DNA of 64,000 bases, taken from Thiohalophilus sp. GTDB lineage: Bacteria > Pseudomonadota > Gammaproteobacteria > UBA6429 > Thiohalophilaceae. Below, piece after piece: positions 44,085 to 53,681 of this stretch. Made by a program: the position numbers and the translations under genes. The stretch is from assembly GCF_034522235.1 (NCBI RefSeq), contig NZ_JAXHLN010000003.1, positions 868,001 to 932,000 of the forward strand, given 5' to 3'. Below the pieces are notes generated by a model, which saw only the letters and a list, made by a program, of their open reading frames with translations, ran no database searches and was not told the DNA's origin. The stretch's first letter is position 1; the number at the start of each line of letters is the position of its first letter.

Positions 44085-45161
44085 TTGAGCAGTACCGCTA
44101 CAGCCGAAGAATACAAACTTGTGGAAACCCGCCTGCAGGAAAAACTGGCCGACGGCACGACCCGTTGCAATCTCTGTTTGTGGCAGTGTCGTCTCAAACA
44201 CGGCCAGCGCGGTTTTTGCCAGGCCCATGTCAATCGCCACGGTACGTTGTATAACCTCTCCTACGGCATCATCTCGGCCATGGATATCGGCCCCATCGAG
44301 GACAAGCCGGTCAAACATTTCCGGCCGGGCACCCGGGTGATGTCGGTGGGCAGCTATGGCTGCAACTTTCGCTGCGGTGGCTGCCATAATCTGGAGATCT
44401 CCTGGGGCACCGACGCGCTGGATGCGCTGGCCCGGGGCGAGTCCACGGCGGTGCATGCCACCGCCGAGCAGCTGGTGGAGGCCGCGTTGCGTCATGGTGT
44501 CGAGGGGATCGCCTTTACCTATTCGGAACCGGCGGTGTGGCTGGAGTATGTGCTGGATGTCTCGCAACGGGCCCGCGAGGCGGGGTTGTACACCGTCTAT
44601 GTCAGCAACAGCTTTGTCACCGACGAGGCGCTGGAGCTGATGGCGCCGTGGGTGGATGTGCTGTGTTCCGACATCAAGAGCCTGGATAACGAGTTCTATA
44701 AAAAGATTTGTCCGCGCGCCACCGTGCAACAGGTTCTGGATTCGGTGGAACGGGCCCATCAACTGGGCATTCATGTGGAGACCCGCACCAATGTCATCCC
44801 CGGCTATAACGATGATCCGGCGATGCACAAACAGATCGCCGAATGGATTCACGATCATCTTGGCGCCGACAGTCCCTGGCATATCACCAAGTTTTTCCCG
44901 GCGTTCAAGTTAGGCGACGTGCCGCCCACACCCTCGGAAAGTTTGTGGCAGGCTCATGATCAGGCACGGCAAGCCGGACTTACGCAGGTCTATGTGTACG
45001 ATGACAAGGGTTGCGATTGCGCCGAAGAAAACCTGCCGGTCGACGCCTATCTGGACGCGGATCCCGACAAGCTGCACGAGGTGAAAAAATGTGCCTCGGA
45101 CTGTTGCGGCGATGAAGGCGTATTGCTGAAAAAATACGAGCGTCAGCTGCAATCAGGATGA
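44085..45161 (+). CDS. amrS: AmmeMemoRadiSam-type radical SAM enzyme
   Basis: A 358-aa radical SAM enzyme. The cluster motif is CNFRCGGC (CX3CX2C) in SVGSYGCNFRCGGCHNLEIS. It is preceded by an N-terminal cysteine-rich segment (CNLCLWQCRLKHGQRGFC) and followed by GIAFTYSEPAVW and CSDIKSLDNEFY, all typical of the PflA-like AmrS family. A further Cys cluster at the C-terminus (CASDCCGDE) may hold metal. The start is TTG with GAGGAG overlapping the stop of the ATP-grasp gene. The usual partners AmrA and AmrB (Memo) are absent from the window. Confidence 0.92.
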   Translation: MSSTATAEEYKLVETRLQEKLADGTTRCNLCLWQCRLKHGQRGFCQAHVNRHGTLYNLSYGIISAMDIGPIEDKPVKHFRPGTRVMSVGSYGCNFRCGGCHNLEISWGTDALDALARGESTAVHATAEQLVEAALRHGVEGIAFTYSEPAVWLEYVLDVSQRAREAGLYTVYVSNSFVTDEALELMAPWVDVLCSDIKSLDNEFYKKICPRATVQQVLDSVERAHQLGIHVETRTNVIPGYNDDPAMHKQIAEWIHDHLGADSPWHITKFFPAFKLGDVPPTPSESLWQAHDQARQAGLTQVYVYDDKGCDCAEENLPVDAYLDADPDKLHEVKKCASDCCGDEGVLLKKYERQLQSG

Positions 45162-46330
45162 GCAGCTGACCTCGATCTGATCCGCCCAGTCGGGCGGTTC
45201 AGCCGCGTAAAGGGCCATGTGCGGATGCTCGGCAAAGGGATCGCGCAACAGCTCAAGTAGTTTGTCGACTTCACTGAAATCATTTTGCCGCGCTCTTTCG
45301 ATGGCAATCTGGGCCATGTAGTTGCGCAAGATGTATTTGGGGTTAACACTGCGCATTGCCTCGCGACGCGAGGCATCGTCACTTTTTTCCTGCTGCAGCT
45401 GTTTTCGATAGCGCTGTGCCCAGCTATCGAAGGCCTCGCGCTCGACAAACATATCCCGCAGTATTGCGTTAGAGGCTTGCGGGTGGCTGTCAAAATCACA
45501 CAGGGCCCGGAACAGCCGGGTGTGGTCGTTGTTCTCCCGCAGTCCCAGTTTGGCATGCATTTGTGCCAGATAGTGGTCAACAAACAGGGATTCATACTGT
45601 TCCAGCGCGACCTGCGCTTCCTCGACACTCATCAACGGCACCAACGCCTGGGCCAGCTGGTTCAGGTTCCACAAGCCGATCCCCGGTTGCTGATCAAAGG
45701 CGTAACGGCCGTGGAAGTCCGAGTGGTTGCAAATGTAGCCGGGCTGATAGCGATCCCATAAAGCCGAAGGGACCATAGTCCAGGGTCAGGCCGAGGATGG
45801 ACATGTTGTCGGTGTTGAGGACGCCGTGGGCAAAGCCGACCGCCTGCCACTGGGCAATCAGGCGGGCGGTGCGCTGTACGACCTCTTCGAGCAATGCGAC
45901 ATAGGGCTGCGTATGTGTTGCCAGGGCCGGGTAGTGATGTTCGATCACATAATCGGCCAGTTGTTTTACGGCATCATGCTGCTGGCGACGGTAAAAGACT
46001 TCAAAGGAGCCGAAGCGCACATGGGAAGGCGCGATGCGCGCCAGAATCGCGCCGGTTTCGATCTGTTCGCGATAGACTTCGGCATCACTGCCGACGATGG
46101 CCAGCGCCCGGGTGGTGGGAATGCCCAGTCCGTGCATGGCTTCGGAACATAAATACTCGCGAATGGTCGAACGCAGCACGGCACGCCCGTCACCGCCGCG
46201 TGAGTAAGGCGTCAGGCCGCTGCCCTTGAGCTGGATGTCGTATTTTTCATCTTGCCCGTTGCGCACCTCACCGAGCAGGATCGCGCGCCCGTCGCCCAGT
46301 TTAGGTGTATAGTAGTTGGTGTGATCGCAA
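45153..46330 (-). pseudogene. selO: Decayed protein adenylyltransferase SelO (YdiU)
   Basis: Family homology runs across two frames. Frame one (to about 45755) gives DLQLKG-type [22 protein letters not shown], then [27 protein letters not shown]. Frame two resumes at once with [25 protein letters not shown] and runs to the canonical EVSCSS end. The frames join at a GGG (plus strand CCC, about 45755-45757) where one base fewer would restore the reading frame. The N-terminal about 80-90 residues are also missing: homology stops near 46330 where the divergent DUF4442 gene begins. With two lesions this is probably a true pseudogene, though the indel alone could be an error. Confidence 0.85.
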
Positions 46331-46340
46331 CAGGATGGTG

Positions 46341-46832
46341 ATGAAAATCAACTTGCTGAAACTGCTGAGTCGGCTGAGCTTTTTATCGGAGAAGCGTCGC
46401 CTGCAATGGTATCCGCCTTTCTGGCTGATGCGGGTGAAGGTCCTGGAGTTGAGTGATGACTGGCGTCGGCTGCGACTGCTGTTACCCCTGAACATGATTT
46501 CGCGTAATATGGGCGGCTCGATGTTCGGGGGTTATCAGGCCGCGTTGTCGGATCCGATTGCTGCGCTGGCCTGTGCCAAACGCTTTCCCGATACCGCCGT
46601 CTGGACCCGTGTACATGAGATTGATTTTCAGCAGGTTGGCAACAGCGATCTTGAATTACGTTTTGAGTTTTCCCCCGAGCTGGAGGCGCATATCCGCGAT
46701 GAGCTGGTGCGGCGGGGGCGCAGCACGCCCACCTTTGAGTATGCCTTTTATCGGGCTGACGGGGTTCGCTGCAGTGCAGTCAAAAGTACCGTGGCCATTC
46801 GTCCCCGCGGTTATCTTCGCAACAAGTCATGA
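46341..46832 (+). CDS. DUF4442 hotdog-fold thioesterase-like protein
   Basis: A 163-aa protein with the DUF4442 pattern: [40 protein letters not shown] (the acyl-CoA/ACP-facing helix) and [19 protein letters not shown]. It is probably an acyl thioesterase or acyl binder. ATG at 46341 has AGGA 5 nt upstream; ATG at 46335 is also possible. It sits 28 bp ahead of lpxA on the same strand and near fabA-fabB, consistent with a fatty-acid role. Confidence 0.8.
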   Translation: MKINLLKLLSRLSFLSEKRRLQWYPPFWLMRVKVLELSDDWRRLRLLLPLNMISRNMGGSMFGGYQAALSDPIAALACAKRFPDTAVWTRVHEIDFQQVGNSDLELRFEFSPELEAHIRDELVRRGRSTPTFEYAFYRADGVRCSAVKSTVAIRPRGYLRNKS

Positions 46833-46859
46833 CTGGACCGTGATCGGATCAACAACGCT

Positions 46860-47642
46860 ATGAGCAATACGATTCATCCAGGTGCCATCGTTTCGAGCGA
46901 GGCCAGGCTGGGGCAAGGGAATGAGATCGGGCCCTTTGTGGTGATTCACGACGATGTGGTGCTGGGGGATAACAATGTCCTGCACAGCGGGGTGGTGTTG
47001 CATGGGGGTACCCGGCTGGGTAATGATAACCGGCTGCACGAGCATGCCGTGATCGGCGGGTTACCCCAGGATCTGGGTTTTGACCCGGCCACGGCCAGCT
47101 ACGTGGAAATCGGCGACGACAATGTGCTGCGCGAGGCGGTGATTATTCATCGTGCCAGCCAGGCCGGGGCGGTTACCCGGGTGGGAGACCACAATTATCT
47201 GATGAACGGGGCCCATCTCGGTCATGACTGTGTACTGGGTAATAATGTGATCATCGCCCCCTACGCCGCCCTGGGCGGTTTTGTCAGCGTGGCCGACCGG
47301 GCCTTTATCTCCGGCGGGGTGATGGTTCACCAGTTCGTGCGGATCGGCCGGCTGGCGATGATCGGCGGCAACAGCAAGATCACCCAGGACGCGCTGCCTT
47401 ACATGATTACCGACGGCATGCCGGGCCGGGTGCGCGGACTGAACGTGGTCGGGCTCAAGCGGGCCGGCTTCAAGGCCGAGGATCTGCGCAGTCTGAAACA
47501 GGCCTACCAACTTCTGTTTCGCAGCGGGACAGGGCTGGACGAGGCGGTGGCGCAATTACAGGATCTGTCACCCGCGCCGGCCGCTGAACTGGCCGGCTTT
47601 ATTGCCGACTCGCAGCGTGGGTTTCATCGGGTCAGGGAGTGA
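46860..47642 (+). CDS. lpxA: Acyl-ACP--UDP-N-acetylglucosamine O-acyltransferase (LpxA family)
   Basis: First step of lipid A synthesis: acylates UDP-GlcNAc at O3. The protein (260 aa) is a left-handed beta-helix of hexapeptide repeats (GPFVVI, VVLGDN), with the catalytic His region NGAHLGHDC (H122 by alignment with E. coli H125), EAVIIHRAS, and the C-terminal helical block GLNVVGLKRAGF. It lies outside the usual lpxD-fabZ-lpxA-lpxB cluster, so it may be a second copy or a relocated gene. Substrate could differ. Confidence 0.88.
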   Translation: MSNTIHPGAIVSSEARLGQGNEIGPFVVIHDDVVLGDNNVLHSGVVLHGGTRLGNDNRLHEHAVIGGLPQDLGFDPATASYVEIGDDNVLREAVIIHRASQAGAVTRVGDHNYLMNGAHLGHDCVLGNNVIIAPYAALGGFVSVADRAFISGGVMVHQFVRIGRLAMIGGNSKITQDALPYMITDGMPGRVRGLNVVGLKRAGFKAEDLRSLKQAYQLLFRSGTGLDEAVAQLQDLSPAPAAELAGFIADSQRGFHRVRE

Positions 47643-47780
47643 GCCGGGCAAATACGCGGGACAATGGCTTTATTTTCCGCGCAATCAACAGTTAAAATAG
47701 CTTAACGAAGTTTTTGTATCCCGGGTTCGGGCCAGGCGCGTGTCGCGTGTAACCGATTGAAAAGTGGAAATATTAGTCTT

Positions 47781-48320
47781 ATGGATTCAGCCAGCGCTGC
47801 AACAGCCGAAAAGAAGGGCAGTTACACTTATGACGAACTGATTCAGTGCGGTCATGGGGAACTGTTCGGCCCGGGTAACGCCCAGCTGCCGTTACCACCG
47901 ATGTTAATGTTCGATCGCATCACCCGCATCAGTGACAGCGGGGGCCAGTTCGACAAGGGCGAGATCATCGCCGAACTGGATATCCAGCCCGATTTGTGGT
48001 TCTTTAAATGCCATTTTGAAGGGGATCCGGTGATGCCGGGTTGTCTGGGGCTGGATGCCATGTGGCAGCTGGTCGGGTTTTTCCTCGGCTGGATGGGGGG
48101 CCCGGGCCACGGTCGTGCGCTGGGCGCCGGGGATGTCAAGTTCACGGGACAGGTTACCCCGGATTGCACGCTGGTGACTTACCGGGTGAATCTCAAGCGA
48201 TTGATTATGCGCAAGCTATACATGGGCATCGCCGATGCCAGTCTGGAAGTCGACGGCCGTGAAATTTATACTGCCGAGGACCTGCGGGTCGGGCTTTTTA
48301 CCTCCACTGATCAACTTTAA
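47781..48320 (+). CDS. fabA: 3-hydroxydecanoyl-ACP dehydratase/isomerase
   Basis: Dehydrates and isomerises 3-hydroxydecanoyl-ACP, the branch point to unsaturated fatty acids. From the ATG at 47781 it is 179 aa. Active-site H78 ([14 protein letters not shown]) and D92 (LGLDAMWQL) are present, as are the typical [12 protein letters not shown] and [10 protein letters not shown] blocks. A start at 47757 would add eight residues. It is followed by fabB at 15 bp, the classic pair. Confidence 0.95.
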   Translation: MDSASAATAEKKGSYTYDELIQCGHGELFGPGNAQLPLPPMLMFDRITRISDSGGQFDKGEIIAELDIQPDLWFFKCHFEGDPVMPGCLGLDAMWQLVGFFLGWMGGPGHGRALGAGDVKFTGQVTPDCTLVTYRVNLKRLIMRKLYMGIADASLEVDGREIYTAEDLRVGLFTSTDQL

Positions 48321-48335
48321 GCTGTTTATCTGAAC

Positions 48336-49562
48336 ATGCCATTACGACGCGTTGCTATTACCGGTCTCGGGATTGTCTCCAGTATCGGCAATAACCGGCA
48401 GGAGGTTACCGACTCCCTGCGTCAGGGCCGCTCCGGTATCCGTTTCAATTCCGAATATGCCGAACTCGGATTCCGCTCGCAGATTGACGGGCCGATCGAT
48501 ATGAATCTCGACGAGATGATCGATCGCAAGCTCAAGCGCTTCATGGGTGATGGCGCGGCATTCAACTATCTGGCGATGGAACAGGCCATCGCCGATGCCG
48601 GCCTGGAAGAGAAGGAGATTTCCAATCCGCGCAGCGGCCTGATCGTCGGTTCCGGCGGACCTTCTACCAAGAATATTGTACAGGCCGCCGATATACTGCG
48701 GGAAAAAGGGGTACGCAAGGTCGGCCCCTATATGGTGCCGCGGACCATGTCCAGCACCAACTCCGCCTGTCTGGCCACGCCGTTCAAGATCAAGGGTGTC
48801 AACTATTCCATCAGCTCCGCCTGCTCCACCTCGGCCCATTGCATCGGTAATGGTTACGAGCTGATCCAGATGGGCAAGCAGGACATCGTATTCGCCGGCG
48901 GCGGCGAGGAAGTGCACTGGACGCTGTCCGTGCTGTTCGATGCCATGGGCGCGCTCTCGTCCAAATATAATGATGCGCCCGAGACCGCCTCGCGCACCTA
49001 TGATGTCGATCGTGACGGTTTTGTCATCTCCGGTGGCGGCGGGGTGCTGGTGCTCGAAGAGCTCGAGCACGCCAAAGCCCGCGGCGCGACCATCTACGCC
49101 GAGCTGGTCGGCTACGGGGCCACCTCCGACGGCTTCGATATGGTGCAGCCCTCCGGCGAAGGGGCGGTGCGCTGCATGCAGCAGGCATTGCAGGAAGTCA
49201 AAACACCGGTGGATTATATCAACGCCCACGGCACCAGCACCCCGGTGGGCGATATCCGCGAACTGGAAGCCGTCAAGGAGGTGTTCGGTGACAACATGCC
49301 GGCCATCGCCTCGACCAAATCCCTGACCGGTCACGCCCTGGGCGCCGCCGGGGTCAACGAGGCGATCTATTCGCTGTTGATGATGCAGGAAAACTTCCTC
49401 GCCGCCTCGGCCAATATCCAGGAACTGGATCCCGGCGCCGAAGGCTATCCCATCGTTCGCGAACGCCAGGACGACGCCAGTATCAACTGCGTCATGTCCA
49501 ACAGCTTCGGCTTCGGCGGCACCAACGCCACGCTGGTCTTTCAGCGCTATTCCGACAACTAA
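48336..49562 (+). CDS. fabB: 3-oxoacyl-ACP synthase I
   Basis: Condensing enzyme that elongates unsaturated acyl-ACP, acting right after FabA. The nucleophile is C163 ([11 protein letters not shown]), with the two catalytic His in [12 protein letters not shown] and [10 protein letters not shown]. The C-terminal [15 protein letters not shown] loop is intact. At 408 aa it matches E. coli FabB (406). Unsaturated acyl chains from this pair are the substrates of the CFA-like enzyme at 37085. Confidence 0.96.
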   Translation: MPLRRVAITGLGIVSSIGNNRQEVTDSLRQGRSGIRFNSEYAELGFRSQIDGPIDMNLDEMIDRKLKRFMGDGAAFNYLAMEQAIADAGLEEKEISNPRSGLIVGSGGPSTKNIVQAADILREKGVRKVGPYMVPRTMSSTNSACLATPFKIKGVNYSISSACSTSAHCIGNGYELIQMGKQDIVFAGGGEEVHWTLSVLFDAMGALSSKYNDAPETASRTYDVDRDGFVISGGGGVLVLEELEHAKARGATIYAELVGYGATSDGFDMVQPSGEGAVRCMQQALQEVKTPVDYINAHGTSTPVGDIRELEAVKEVFGDNMPAIASTKSLTGHALGAAGVNEAIYSLLMMQENFLAASANIQELDPGAEGYPIVRERQDDASINCVMSNSFGFGGTNATLVFQRYSDN

Positions 49563-49859
49563 ATAACTGTTCCTGACAGGTGCGCACTGGCGTAGATCAG
49601 GTTGCGCACCGCGCTACCTGACATTTTAGCTTCGTTCCTGCCTGTCTTCGTGGTAAAAATTAACCGGTGTAATTGTCGCACGGAGGCAGTCACGTAGGCT
49701 TCGCCAACGTGACCTACAAAGCTGAATACGGTCTATTCCTGAATATCTGTTCCTGAAGCTATTGAATAATCATCGAAGTCGGTGAGTTCAGTGTCTTCGG
49801 TGTTTCGGTGGTTTAAATTCACCGGCCTTTGACGACGGTTGGAAACCGGAATTATCGCC
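49563..49859. repeat. Intergenic region with dispersed repeat arms and a hairpin
   Basis: No gene. A lone arm TGTCTTCGTGGTAAAAATT (about 49642-49662) and another, AGTGTCTTCGGTGTTTCGGT (about 49790-49809), belong to the two repeat families seen elsewhere. Between them GTCACGT (49689-49695) pairs with ACGTGAC (49707-49713). No obvious terminator for fabB is seen. Confidence 0.55.
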
Positions 49860-50360
49860 ATGCCACTTAAAAAACTTCCCAAACCCGTCCGCTTTCTGCT
49901 CTGGTTACTGGTGTTTGCACTGGTCTATTTTGGTGCCCAGCAGTATCAAAAACGGAACCTGGTCAGCGGCAGGGCGCCGGATTACAGCGCGCCCCTGTTG
50001 CGGGGGGCTTATTTCGATTCGCGGGATCTGGCCGGCAAGCCGTATGTCTTGCACTTCTGGGCCAGCTGGTGTCCGGTTTGTCGTTTTGAGCAGGACACTA
50101 TCCAGGCCCTGAGCCGGGATCACCGGGTGGTCAGCGTTGCCATGCAATCCGGGGGCCGGGATAAAGTGCGGGATTACCTGCAGGAACAGGGACTGAATTT
50201 CATGACCCTGCTGGATGAGGAAGGTCGGCTGGCGAGCCGCTTTGGCGTACGCGGCGTGCCCACCACGTTATTGATCAACAGTGATGGCGAGATCGCCTTT
50301 CGTGAAGTGGGTTACATCACCGAATGGGGATTACGTCTGCGTATGTGGCTGGTTGATTGA
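49860..50360 (+). CDS. Membrane-anchored thioredoxin-like disulfide oxidoreductase
   Basis: A 166-aa TlpA/ResA-like protein. One N-terminal transmembrane helix (FLLWLLVFALVYFGAQQYQ) anchors a periplasmic thioredoxin domain with WASWCPVCRFEQ (CPVC redox pair) and the cis-Pro in RGVPTTLLIN. The CPVC pair and the size suggest a ScsD/DsbE-like role in protein disulfide chemistry or metal stress, but partners are not adjacent. ATG at 49860 follows CCGGAA; TTG at 49839 is an alternative. Confidence 0.86.
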   Translation: MPLKKLPKPVRFLLWLLVFALVYFGAQQYQKRNLVSGRAPDYSAPLLRGAYFDSRDLAGKPYVLHFWASWCPVCRFEQDTIQALSRDHRVVSVAMQSGGRDKVRDYLQEQGLNFMTLLDEEGRLASRFGVRGVPTTLLINSDGEIAFREVGYITEWGLRLRMWLVD

Positions 50361-50388
50361 GTTGCGTCGTTGAGGTAATGGCGCTGTT

Positions 50389-51522
50389 CTACTTTTCCAG
50401 TTTTTCCTTGAGTGCCTGAACCGCCTGGGCCATGTCATCGCTGGATTGCTGACTGATGTAGTTCAACAGGGGCAAAACCTGCTGTATCAGGCTACCCAGA
50501 TGGGGTTTGAGCAGATCCTCCTTGCCTTCCCCGATCAGCTTGAGCGCCTGTTTGAGATCCAGATGTGCCGCGCCGCTGACCTTGCGCAGGGATTTGATCA
50601 CCGTCTGGTTACCACCGGCCTCGATAGCCTTGTTGAGATACTTCTCCGTGTCCGCGATCAGGGTTTTGATATCCGATTCTTCGGTCAGGTGCGGCTCGAA
50701 CAGGCCGATGCTGACGGTCGCATGCAGTTGCTGCCCGCCGGTATCAAAGCTCAGCGCATTGATCTCCTTGCGAATACGCTCCGCCAGTTGGGTGGCATCC
50801 TCGATGCTGGTGTCGCGCAGCAGCATGGCGAACTTGGCCAGGCCGATCCGGGCCAGCATGTCCTCCTTGCGCACCAGCGGCGTCAGTGTCGCGCCGATTT
50901 TCTGCAGTATCTGATCGACCAGCGCCTTGCCATTGTTGATAAACAGGGAATTGAAATCATCAATGTCCATGCGCAGCAGGGTGAACTGGCCGCCATGACG
51001 CTTGAAGTAGGCCAGGCACTCGTCCGCGGCGCGGCAAAAATAGGTTTGACCGCCCAGTCCGGTGACCTGATCGACCGCGGCCTGTTGCTCCAGCTTGTCG
51101 GAGGTTTCGGTGAGCTTGCGCGTGGTCTGTTTGAAATTGACATGCGCTTTGGCGCGAGCCTGCAACTGTACCGAATCAAACGGTTTGGTAATAAAGTCCG
51201 AGGCTCCCTTGTCCAGGGCCAGCTGCTTGGTCTGGTCATCATCTTCCTTGCCGGTGATAATAATGACCGGCAGTTCCTGCAGGCGGGGATCGTCGGAAGA
51301 ACGCATGCGCTCCAGCAGGCCAAAACCGTCCAGGTAGGGCATCGACAGGTCGGTAAAGACCACCTGAATGTCGGGATCGTTGGTCAGATAGGTCCAGGCA
51401 TCCTCACCGTGTTCGGCTTCGATCACGTGATAGGCGGTACCCAGGACCTTGGTCATGGCCCTGCGCATCACGCGGGAATCATCAACGGCGAGTATACGGG
51501 GGGTGTTATTCTCGTCAGCCAT
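50389..51522 (-). CDS. Response regulator with degenerate GGDEF domain
   Basis: A 377-aa two-component protein. An N-terminal receiver (about 8-125) keeps the acidic pair (AVDDSR), acceptor Asp (VFTDLSMPYLDG) and Lys (ITKPFDS). The following domain has GGDEF-fold landmarks (DQVTGLGGQTYFCRA, LARIGLAKFAMLLRD, HATVSIGLFEP), but the signature GGDEF reads GLAKF, so cyclic-di-GMP synthesis is not expected. The C-terminal helical region (about 310-377) is extra. A regulatory or GTP-binding role is possible. Confidence 0.88.
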   Translation of the reverse strand: MADENNTPRILAVDDSRVMRRAMTKVLGTAYHVIEAEHGEDAWTYLTNDPDIQVVFTDLSMPYLDGFGLLERMRSSDDPRLQELPVIIITGKEDDDQTKQLALDKGASDFITKPFDSVQLQARAKAHVNFKQTTRKLTETSDKLEQQAAVDQVTGLGGQTYFCRAADECLAYFKRHGGQFTLLRMDIDDFNSLFINNGKALVDQILQKIGATLTPLVRKEDMLARIGLAKFAMLLRDTSIEDATQLAERIRKEINALSFDTGGQQLHATVSIGLFEPHLTEESDIKTLIADTEKYLNKAIEAGGNQTVIKSLRKVSGAAHLDLKQALKLIGEGKEDLLKPHLGSLIQQVLPLLNYISQQSSDDMAQAVQALKEKLEK

Positions 51523-51732
51523 GCAGTGGTATCGTTGTTGGAATTATCATGCCGGTCCTGCTTTGCCAAGCAAGCATATCCGGATACTCTGTCGTGGGTA
51601 AAGGGCAATTCGTCCGCCTTGTGGCGCCATGCCGGTTCACTCTGGTTGTCGGCAGGCCTGGTAAAACCTTGATGCCGGTTGTCCCTGGAAGATGAAAACG
51701 AATTCGGTTGTTTTGCCAAACAGGAGCGCGCC

Positions 51733-52263
51733 ATGGCTGTGACTTACCACTATCCCGCTCTTTGGGGACTGATGCTGATCCTCGCTACGCAGAGTCTGCC
51801 GGCCGACGAACTGGAACAGCGCCGGCGTGAGGCAGCGCATCCTGCCACCGGCGTGGCGCGTTTGCAGGAACTGGCCCGCGATGCCGATTGGGAGGTGCGC
51901 CAGCGCGTCAGCCGCAATCGCCGCACGCCCACCGATCTGCTACACCGGTTGGCCGGGGATGCCCACCCGCAGGTCCGTATCGGCGTGGCGACCCATCTTG
52001 ATACCGAGGAGCGGACGTTTTTGAAACTGGCCCGCGATCCGGACCCTTCGGTGCGCAGCGTGGTGGCGCGGTTTGAGTATGTGCCGGCTTCGGCGCTGGC
52101 GATCCTGGCCGGGGATGCCGAGGGCGAGATCCGCTACGAGGTGGCCCGCAACTGGAATACCTCGCCGGCGACCCTTCGCCAGCTGCGGGACGATCCGCTG
52201 CCCGAGGTGAGTCAGATGGCGCAACTGAGCCTGGCCAGGCGCCGTGAAGAGGCGGGTGAATAG
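51733..52263 (+). CDS. Exported HEAT-like repeat protein (176 aa)
   Basis: An N-terminal hydrophobic segment (YPALWGLMLILATQSLPAD) looks like a signal peptide. The remainder is a set of about 24-residue helical repeats (ARDADWEVRQRVSRNRRTPTDLL, AGDAHPQVRIGVATHL, ARDPDPSVRSVVARFEYVP), close to leucine-rich repeat variants or HEAT repeats that bind proteins. The ligand is unknown. ATG at 51733 has AGGAG upstream; an earlier in-frame start at 51679 is less likely. Confidence 0.72.
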   Translation: MAVTYHYPALWGLMLILATQSLPADELEQRRREAAHPATGVARLQELARDADWEVRQRVSRNRRTPTDLLHRLAGDAHPQVRIGVATHLDTEERTFLKLARDPDPSVRSVVARFEYVPASALAILAGDAEGEIRYEVARNWNTSPATLRQLRDDPLPEVSQMAQLSLARRREEAGE

Positions 52264-52475
52264 GGGAAACTGTATTTTGAGGTTTTGGCCGGGTGTGGAT
52301 GGAGCGGGCTGATCCAATCTGGTGCGTGGCGGTATGCCGGTGCACGCAAACAGGGCGTTTTGTTCCGGCTGTAGGTCCTGCAGTGCTCTCAAGTTACTGT
52401 TAAATCGGGCAGCGCTGAAGTGGTGCGCATCTTGCTACATCCTGAACCAACTTTGCGCAGATTCAGGATAACAAG

Positions 52476-53672
52476 ATGGAACATTTTCAGACCGCCACTG
52501 ACGTGTTGTTCATATTGCTGGGTGCGATCATGGTGCTGGCCATGCATTCGGGCTTCGCCTTTCTCGAGGTCGGCACGGTGCGCAAGAAAAACCAGGTCAA
52601 CGCGCTGGTCAAGATCATTACCGATTTCGCCGCCTCGACCATCGCCTATTTTTTCATCGGCTACGCGGTGGCCTACGGTAGCGGCTTTTTTCAGGCGGCC
52701 CCGGCACTGACTGCCGCCAGCGGCTATGAGCTGGTCAAGTTCTTCTTTTTGCTCACCTTCGCAGCGGCGATTCCGGCCATCATTTCCGGTGGCATCGCCG
52801 AGCGGGCCCGCTTCTATCCGCAGCTGGCGGCGACCTTCATCATCGTGGCGCTGATCTATCCCCTGTTCGAAGGCATGGCCTGGAACGGCAACTTCGGCCT
52901 GCAGGCCTGGCTGGCATCCACCTTCGGCGCCGGCTTCCATGATTTTGCCGGTTCGGTGGTGGTGCACGCGGTCGGCGGCTGGCTCGCGCTGGGCGCGGTG
53001 CTGATGCTCGGCAGTCGCCACGGCCGCTACGGCAAGGATGGCCGGGCTACCGCCGCCCATCCGCCCTCCAGCATCCCGTTTCTGGCGCTGGGCGCCTGGA
53101 TACTCACCGTCGGCTGGTTCGGCTTCAACGTGATGTCGGCGCAGAAGGCGGGGGATATCAGCGGCCTGGTGGCGGCCAACTCGCTGATGGCGATGGTCGG
53201 CGGCATTCTTGTGGCACTGATCGTGGGCAAGAACGATCCCGGCTTCGTACACAACGGCCCGCTGGCCGGGCTGGTCGCGGTCTGTGCTGGTTCCGACATC
53301 ATGCACCCACTTGGTGCGCTGGTCACCGGCGGGGTCGCCGGGGGATTATTCGTCTGGGCGTTCACGCAGGCGCAGAATCGCTGGAAGATCGACGATGTCC
53401 TCGGGGTCTGGCCGTTGCACGGACTTTGTGGTGTCTGGGGCGCGCTGGCGGCCGGGATCTTCGGTCTGGAGGCGCTCGGCGGCATGGGCGGAGTGAGTTT
53501 TCTCTCCCAGCTGGTCGGGACCCTGATCGGGGTCAGTATCGCTCTGCTGGGCGGCTTACTGGTCTATGGCGTACTCAAGGCGACGATCGGGATCCGTCTC
53601 ACTCAGGAACAGGAGTATCGCGGTGCCGATCTGAGTATCCACAAGATTGCCTCGGAGTCGGTGATCGACTGA
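52476..53672 (+). CDS. amt: Ammonium transporter (Amt)
   Basis: Ammonium channel of 398 aa with about eleven helices. The pore features are conserved: the acidic residue before HDFAGSVVVHAVGG, the twin-His pair (first in VVHAVGG, second in VWPLHGLCGVWGA), and the DDVLGVWPLHG block. No glnK partner lies next to it, unlike the usual glnK-amt pairing. The long antisense frame over it is a codon-bias artefact. It is convergent with the CPA2 antiporter. Confidence 0.94.
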   Translation: MEHFQTATDVLFILLGAIMVLAMHSGFAFLEVGTVRKKNQVNALVKIITDFAASTIAYFFIGYAVAYGSGFFQAAPALTAASGYELVKFFFLLTFAAAIPAIISGGIAERARFYPQLAATFIIVALIYPLFEGMAWNGNFGLQAWLASTFGAGFHDFAGSVVVHAVGGWLALGAVLMLGSRHGRYGKDGRATAAHPPSSIPFLALGAWILTVGWFGFNVMSAQKAGDISGLVAANSLMAMVGGILVALIVGKNDPGFVHNGPLAGLVAVCAGSDIMHPLGALVTGGVAGGLFVWAFTQAQNRWKIDDVLGVWPLHGLCGVWGALAAGIFGLEALGGMGGVSFLSQLVGTLIGVSIALLGGLLVYGVLKATIGIRLTQEQEYRGADLSIHKIASESVID

Positions 53673-53681
53673 GGTTTCGGA

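Noticed and set aside
52389-53306. 305-aa minus-strand frame over amt
   Set aside because: The forward frame encodes a complete ammonium transporter; the reverse has His/Gln/Arg-rich low-complexity composition.
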